NCBI GenBank assembly: GCA_963933055.1
Contig: CAWVSY010000004.1
Span: 1-64,000 of the forward strand
Direction: 5' to 3'
Source: Oleispira sp963933055
GTDB taxonomy: Bacteria; Pseudomonadota; Gammaproteobacteria; Pseudomonadales; Oceanobacteraceae
Length of the DNA stretch: 64,000 nt
Part shown: piece by piece, positions 61,206 through 64,000 of the stretch
Position numbering within the stretch: the stretch's first letter is position 1
Layout of the letters: the number at the start of each line of letters is the position of its first letter
The notes under the pieces: model-generated
Told to the model about the DNA's origin: nothing
Database searches by the model: none
The model's input: only the letters and a program-made list of their open reading frames with translations
Made by a program: the position numbers and the translations under genes

Positions 61206-61552
61206 TGTTGGTTTTCCTAAATGTAGGTAAGGTGTATAAATTCATCGGCCCTATAAAAGCCGTTGATATACTAACAGAATGCGGAATGAGAGTGCTTGAT
61301 CGAGGCATTTTGATTAAAGTTTCTTCAATTATGTTCAAGAAACTTCAATAACATTCAAGAATTTTAAAAAAATAAAGACCAATGGCAACAATCAAAGTAT
61401 AAGATCTTAGAAACTTTAAATCACACGGTAAAAGCTTTCTTGTTTTTTGATCAAGATAGTACAATGCGTATAGTGAGCAAATATCAAGAAAATACGTATA
61501 AATCAGTCTATTATTTGTTGTATCGCCATTTAAACTGGAGTCACCCCCTCAT
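61206..61552. other. 347-bp divergent spacer before mrpA
   Basis: AT-rich. A possible -10 for the plus strand is TACAAT (61460-61465), without a good -35. The mrpA ATG has only a distant GGAG 13 bases upstream. No RNA gene or repeat recognised. Confidence 0.4.
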
Positions 61553-64000
61553 ATGAATTTGTTATGGGTCGTACTATTGCCGCTGATTGGCACACTAGTC
61601 CCTTTATTTACAGAACGCTTCGGTCGTAATGCTTGTGCCTTTTCCGTTGCTGTACTTCCCGCTTGGTCACTGATTTTAGTATTGACATATGTTGGAGACA
61701 TTTTTAATGGTGAGGCCATTCGGCAAACCATAGAATGGATTCCCGCAATGGGCTTGGACCTTTCTTTTAGGCTTGACGGGCTTTCACTGCTCTTCCTCTT
61801 ATTAATTCTTGGCATCGGCCTGCTCGTCATTTTATATGCGCGCTACTATTTATCCGATAACGATTCGATGGGCCGATTTTATGCTTATCTAATTTTATTC
61901 ATGAGCGCGATGGTCGGCATCGTTATCTCGAACAACATGATTCAGCTCTGGATGTTTTGGGAGCTCACCAGTATCAGTTCCTTTTTACTGATCAGCTTTT
62001 GGTCCCATAAATCAGATGCTCGTAAAGGCGCTAGAATGGCGTTAACCGTCACGGGAATGGGGGGGCTTGCACTGTTAGGCGGATTATTACTGATTGGTAA
62101 TATGGTAGGCAGCTATGATCTTGATACGGTATTAGCCAGTGGCGATTTAATTCGTGCTCATGCCGCCTACCCAATTGCTTTAATACTTGTACTATTAGGT
62201 GCTTTCACAAAATCGGCACAATTCCCGTTTCACTTTTGGCTACCCCATGCCATGTCGGCACCAACACCAGTAAGTGCTTACTTACACTCTGCTACAATGG
62301 TAAAAGCCGGTATTTTCCTTTTATGCCGTTTTTATCCTGCATTAGCGGGCACCGACCTTTGGTTTGTTATTGTCAGCATCACGGGCCTTATTACGCTTCT
62401 GTTAGGTGCCTATATCGCGCTATTCAAGCACGATTTAAAAGGGCTTTTAGCGTACTCAACCATCAGTCACTTAGGTCTTATTACATTACTGCTTGGCTTA
62501 AATTCAGACATGGCAGCGGTTGCAGCGGTATTCCATGTGATCAACCACGCTACCTTTAAAGCCTCACTCTTCATGGCCGCGGGGATTATTGATCACGAAA
62601 CAGGGTCACGTGATATGCGTAAGCTTCACGGCCTCGCTAAATTCATGCCCTATACCGCAACGCTGGCGATTGTCGCCGCACTCTCCATGGCGGGTGTCCC
62701 GCTATTGAATGGATTCTTATCTAAAGAAATGTTTTTTGCGGAAACATTAGATCAAAGCATGCTGGGCTCACTCTCTTGGATGATTCCTCTACTCGCCACT
62801 GTTGGAGCGGCCTTCTCCGTTGCCTACTCGCTACGCTTTATCCATGATGTATTCTTTAATGGTGAACCAATCGACTTACCTAAAACTCCACATGAACCAC
62901 CTCGCTATATGAAGGTGCCTGTCGAGATTCTAGTCGCACTTTGCTTAGCGGTGGGTATTTTTCCTGCCTATCTGGTAGGCGACTTACTGCATTCAGCCGC
63001 ATTCGCGGTGCTGTTACACGATGTGCCAATGCACAGTTTATCAATCTGGCACGGATTTAATATACCGCTATTTATGAGTATTCTTGCGATGGCAGGCGGC
63101 TTGATTATTTACTACAACCGACGCCACTTGTTCCACTTTCAGTCACATTTTGACGAGCCTGATGCAAAATACATCTTCGAAGCGGTTACTCAGTCAGTCG
63201 TCAGATTTACTCAGAAAGTCATCGCAACGTTTGAAAATGGCTCGCTACAGCGATACATATTCATGCTGATGTTATTCACCTTGGTGATGGGGGCACTGCC
63301 GCTACTAGACCTCACTCAAAACTCAGGATCACGCCCACAAATACCGATTGATGGCGTTGCTATTACCGCCGCGATTTTGATGATTCTAAGTGCCGTAGCA
63401 ACGGTGATTTGGCATAGAAGACGATTCCTTGCGTTGATTTTTCTATCCGTAGTTGGATTAATTGTTTCTTTGGTATTTGCTAAGTTTTCCGCACCCGATT
63501 TGGCGCTTACCCAGCTATCCGTGGAAATTGTGACGATTATTCTGTTGCTGCTAGCGCTCTTCTTTTTACCACAAAGCACGCAAAAAGAATCAAGCCACAG
63601 ACGCTTAAGCATCGACTTGATTGTTTCGGCTTTAATTGGCTGCGTGATCGGTACTATTTGTTTCGCGATGCTAACAACCCCGCTAGAGACTATTTCAGAT
63701 TTCTTCTTAGCCAATAGTAAAACCGGCGGCGGTGGTACCAATGTCGTAAACGTTATTCTGGTTGATTTCCGAGGTTTCGATACCTTAGGCGAAATTACCG
63801 TATTAGGCATTGCCGCACTGGGTATTTTCAAATTGATTGCTAAGATGCGCATCTCTATTCCAACCCGCGATGATAAAGGTCGTGCTTGGAGTAATGACCC
63901 TCACCCAATGATGCTTGAAATGGTATCGCAAAGCCTTTTACCATTAGCAATTCTGGTATCGGTTTATATTTTCTTACGAGGTCATAATGTTCCTGGTGGT
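61553..64000 (+). CDS. mrpA: Mrp-type Na+/H+ antiporter subunit A (partial, A/B fusion)
   Basis: The first 816 codons of an Mrp/Mnh antiporter subunit A; the reading frame continues past the window. The NuoL-like part has the proton-path residues Glu137 (MFWELTSISS) and Lys220 (FTKSAQFPFHFWLP), and the LHSATMVKAGIF motif. The C-terminal part turns into an MrpB-like segment, ending near FLRGHNVPGG, so this is the fused A/B form found in many gammaproteobacteria. The complex exchanges sodium for protons and is important in marine or alkaline habitats. Further mrpC-G genes are expected just beyond 64000. Confidence 0.9.
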   Translation, partial: MNLLWVVLLPLIGTLVPLFTERFGRNACAFSVAVLPAWSLILVLTYVGDIFNGEAIRQTIEWIPAMGLDLSFRLDGLSLLFLLLILGIGLLVILYARYYLSDNDSMGRFYAYLILFMSAMVGIVISNNMIQLWMFWELTSISSFLLISFWSHKSDARKGARMALTVTGMGGLALLGGLLLIGNMVGSYDLDTVLASGDLIRAHAAYPIALILVLLGAFTKSAQFPFHFWLPHAMSAPTPVSAYLHSATMVKAGIFLLCRFYPALAGTDLWFVIVSITGLITLLLGAYIALFKHDLKGLLAYSTISHLGLITLLLGLNSDMAAVAAVFHVINHATFKASLFMAAGIIDHETGSRDMRKLHGLAKFMPYTATLAIVAALSMAGVPLLNGFLSKEMFFAETLDQSMLGSLSWMIPLLATVGAAFSVAYSLRFIHDVFFNGEPIDLPKTPHEPPRYMKVPVEILVALCLAVGIFPAYLVGDLLHSAAFAVLLHDVPMHSLSIWHGFNIPLFMSILAMAGGLIIYYNRRHLFHFQSHFDEPDAKYIFEAVTQSVVRFTQKVIATFENGSLQRYIFMLMLFTLVMGALPLLDLTQNSGSRPQIPIDGVAITAAILMILSAVATVIWHRRRFLALIFLSVVGLIVSLVFAKFSAPDLALTQLSVEIVTIILLLLALFFLPQSTQKESSHRRLSIDLIVSALIGCVIGTICFAMLTTPLETISDFFLANSKTGGGGTNVVNVILVDFRGFDTLGEITVLGIAALGIFKLIAKMRISIPTRDDKGRAWSNDPHPMMLEMVSQSLLPLAILVSVYIFLRGHNVPGG

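Noticed and set aside
63316..63852. A 178-codon minus-strand open frame in the mrpA region
   Set aside because: The plus strand has a continuous mrpA frame with membrane helices over the same bases.
1..64000. tRNA or rRNA genes and insertion sequences
   Set aside because: No cloverleaf-like segment, rRNA signature or transposase was recognised on either strand by reading; tRNAscan-SE would settle the tRNA question.

Overview
The window reads as the chromosome of an AT-rich marine gammaproteobacterium, most like the Oceanospirillales/Pseudomonadales (an Oleispira-, Bermanella- or Thalassolituus-like genome). This is inferred from gene order and gene content; no database search was run. The backbone follows the pseudomonad order ispB / rplU-rpmA-obgE-proB / rpsT / murJ-ribF-ileS-lspA-fkpB-ispH / fimT-fimU-pilVWX-pilY1-pilE. 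It is split here by several accessory blocks. No rRNA, tRNA, CRISPR array, insertion sequence or prophage was seen.

Layout. 1-7.8 kb: minor pilins and PilY1 that prime and cap type IV pili. 7.8-14 kb: ispH, fkpB, lspA, ileS and ribF (isoprenoids, folding, lipoprotein maturation, translation, flavins). 14-17 kb: a GlxA-type AraC regulator divergent from a FabY-like ketoacyl synthase, lying between ribF and murJ. 17-21 kb: murJ, an RRM protein, a 0.5 kb spacer rich in DnaA-box-like sites, and an orphan GAF histidine kinase. 21-31.8 kb: an acyclic-terpene (citronellol/geraniol) catabolic cluster, atuA-C-D-E-F plus an SDR and a crotonase, with a divergent TetR regulator. 32-38.4 kb: rpsT, then a CzcCBA-type heavy-metal efflux operon preceded by a small His-containing exported protein. 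38.4-44.4 kb: kdsA, proB, obgE, rpmA, rplU and ispB. 44.5-47.2 kb: dsbD, trxC and a YdcH-like protein. 47.3-57.6 kb: two diguanylate cyclases and one EAL phosphodiesterase, with a DUF523/DUF1722 protein, efpL, an unusual sigma-70 factor, a large acyl-CoA dehydrogenase and a DUF6435-DCC-SDR trio. 57.6-61.2 kb: BCCT transporter, CorA and a spermidine-synthase-like protein. 61.5-64 kb: an Mrp antiporter subunit A running off the end.

The most interesting feature is a family of hairpin-bearing intergenic elements of about 90-135 bp (six recognisable copies and one remnant, 22.7-42.4 kb). They share a core around GGCACGC and TACGTCC, followed by an inner hairpin whose stem sequence differs in every subfamily while remaining self-complementary, and by outer arms that also pair. 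Two pairs sit head to head with 75-81 bp between them, and the elements occupy three junctions inside the atu operon. Other candidates for follow-up are two leader structures that could mask ribosome-binding sites (EAL gene, dsbD) and the divergent sigma factor with a palindrome over its promoter.
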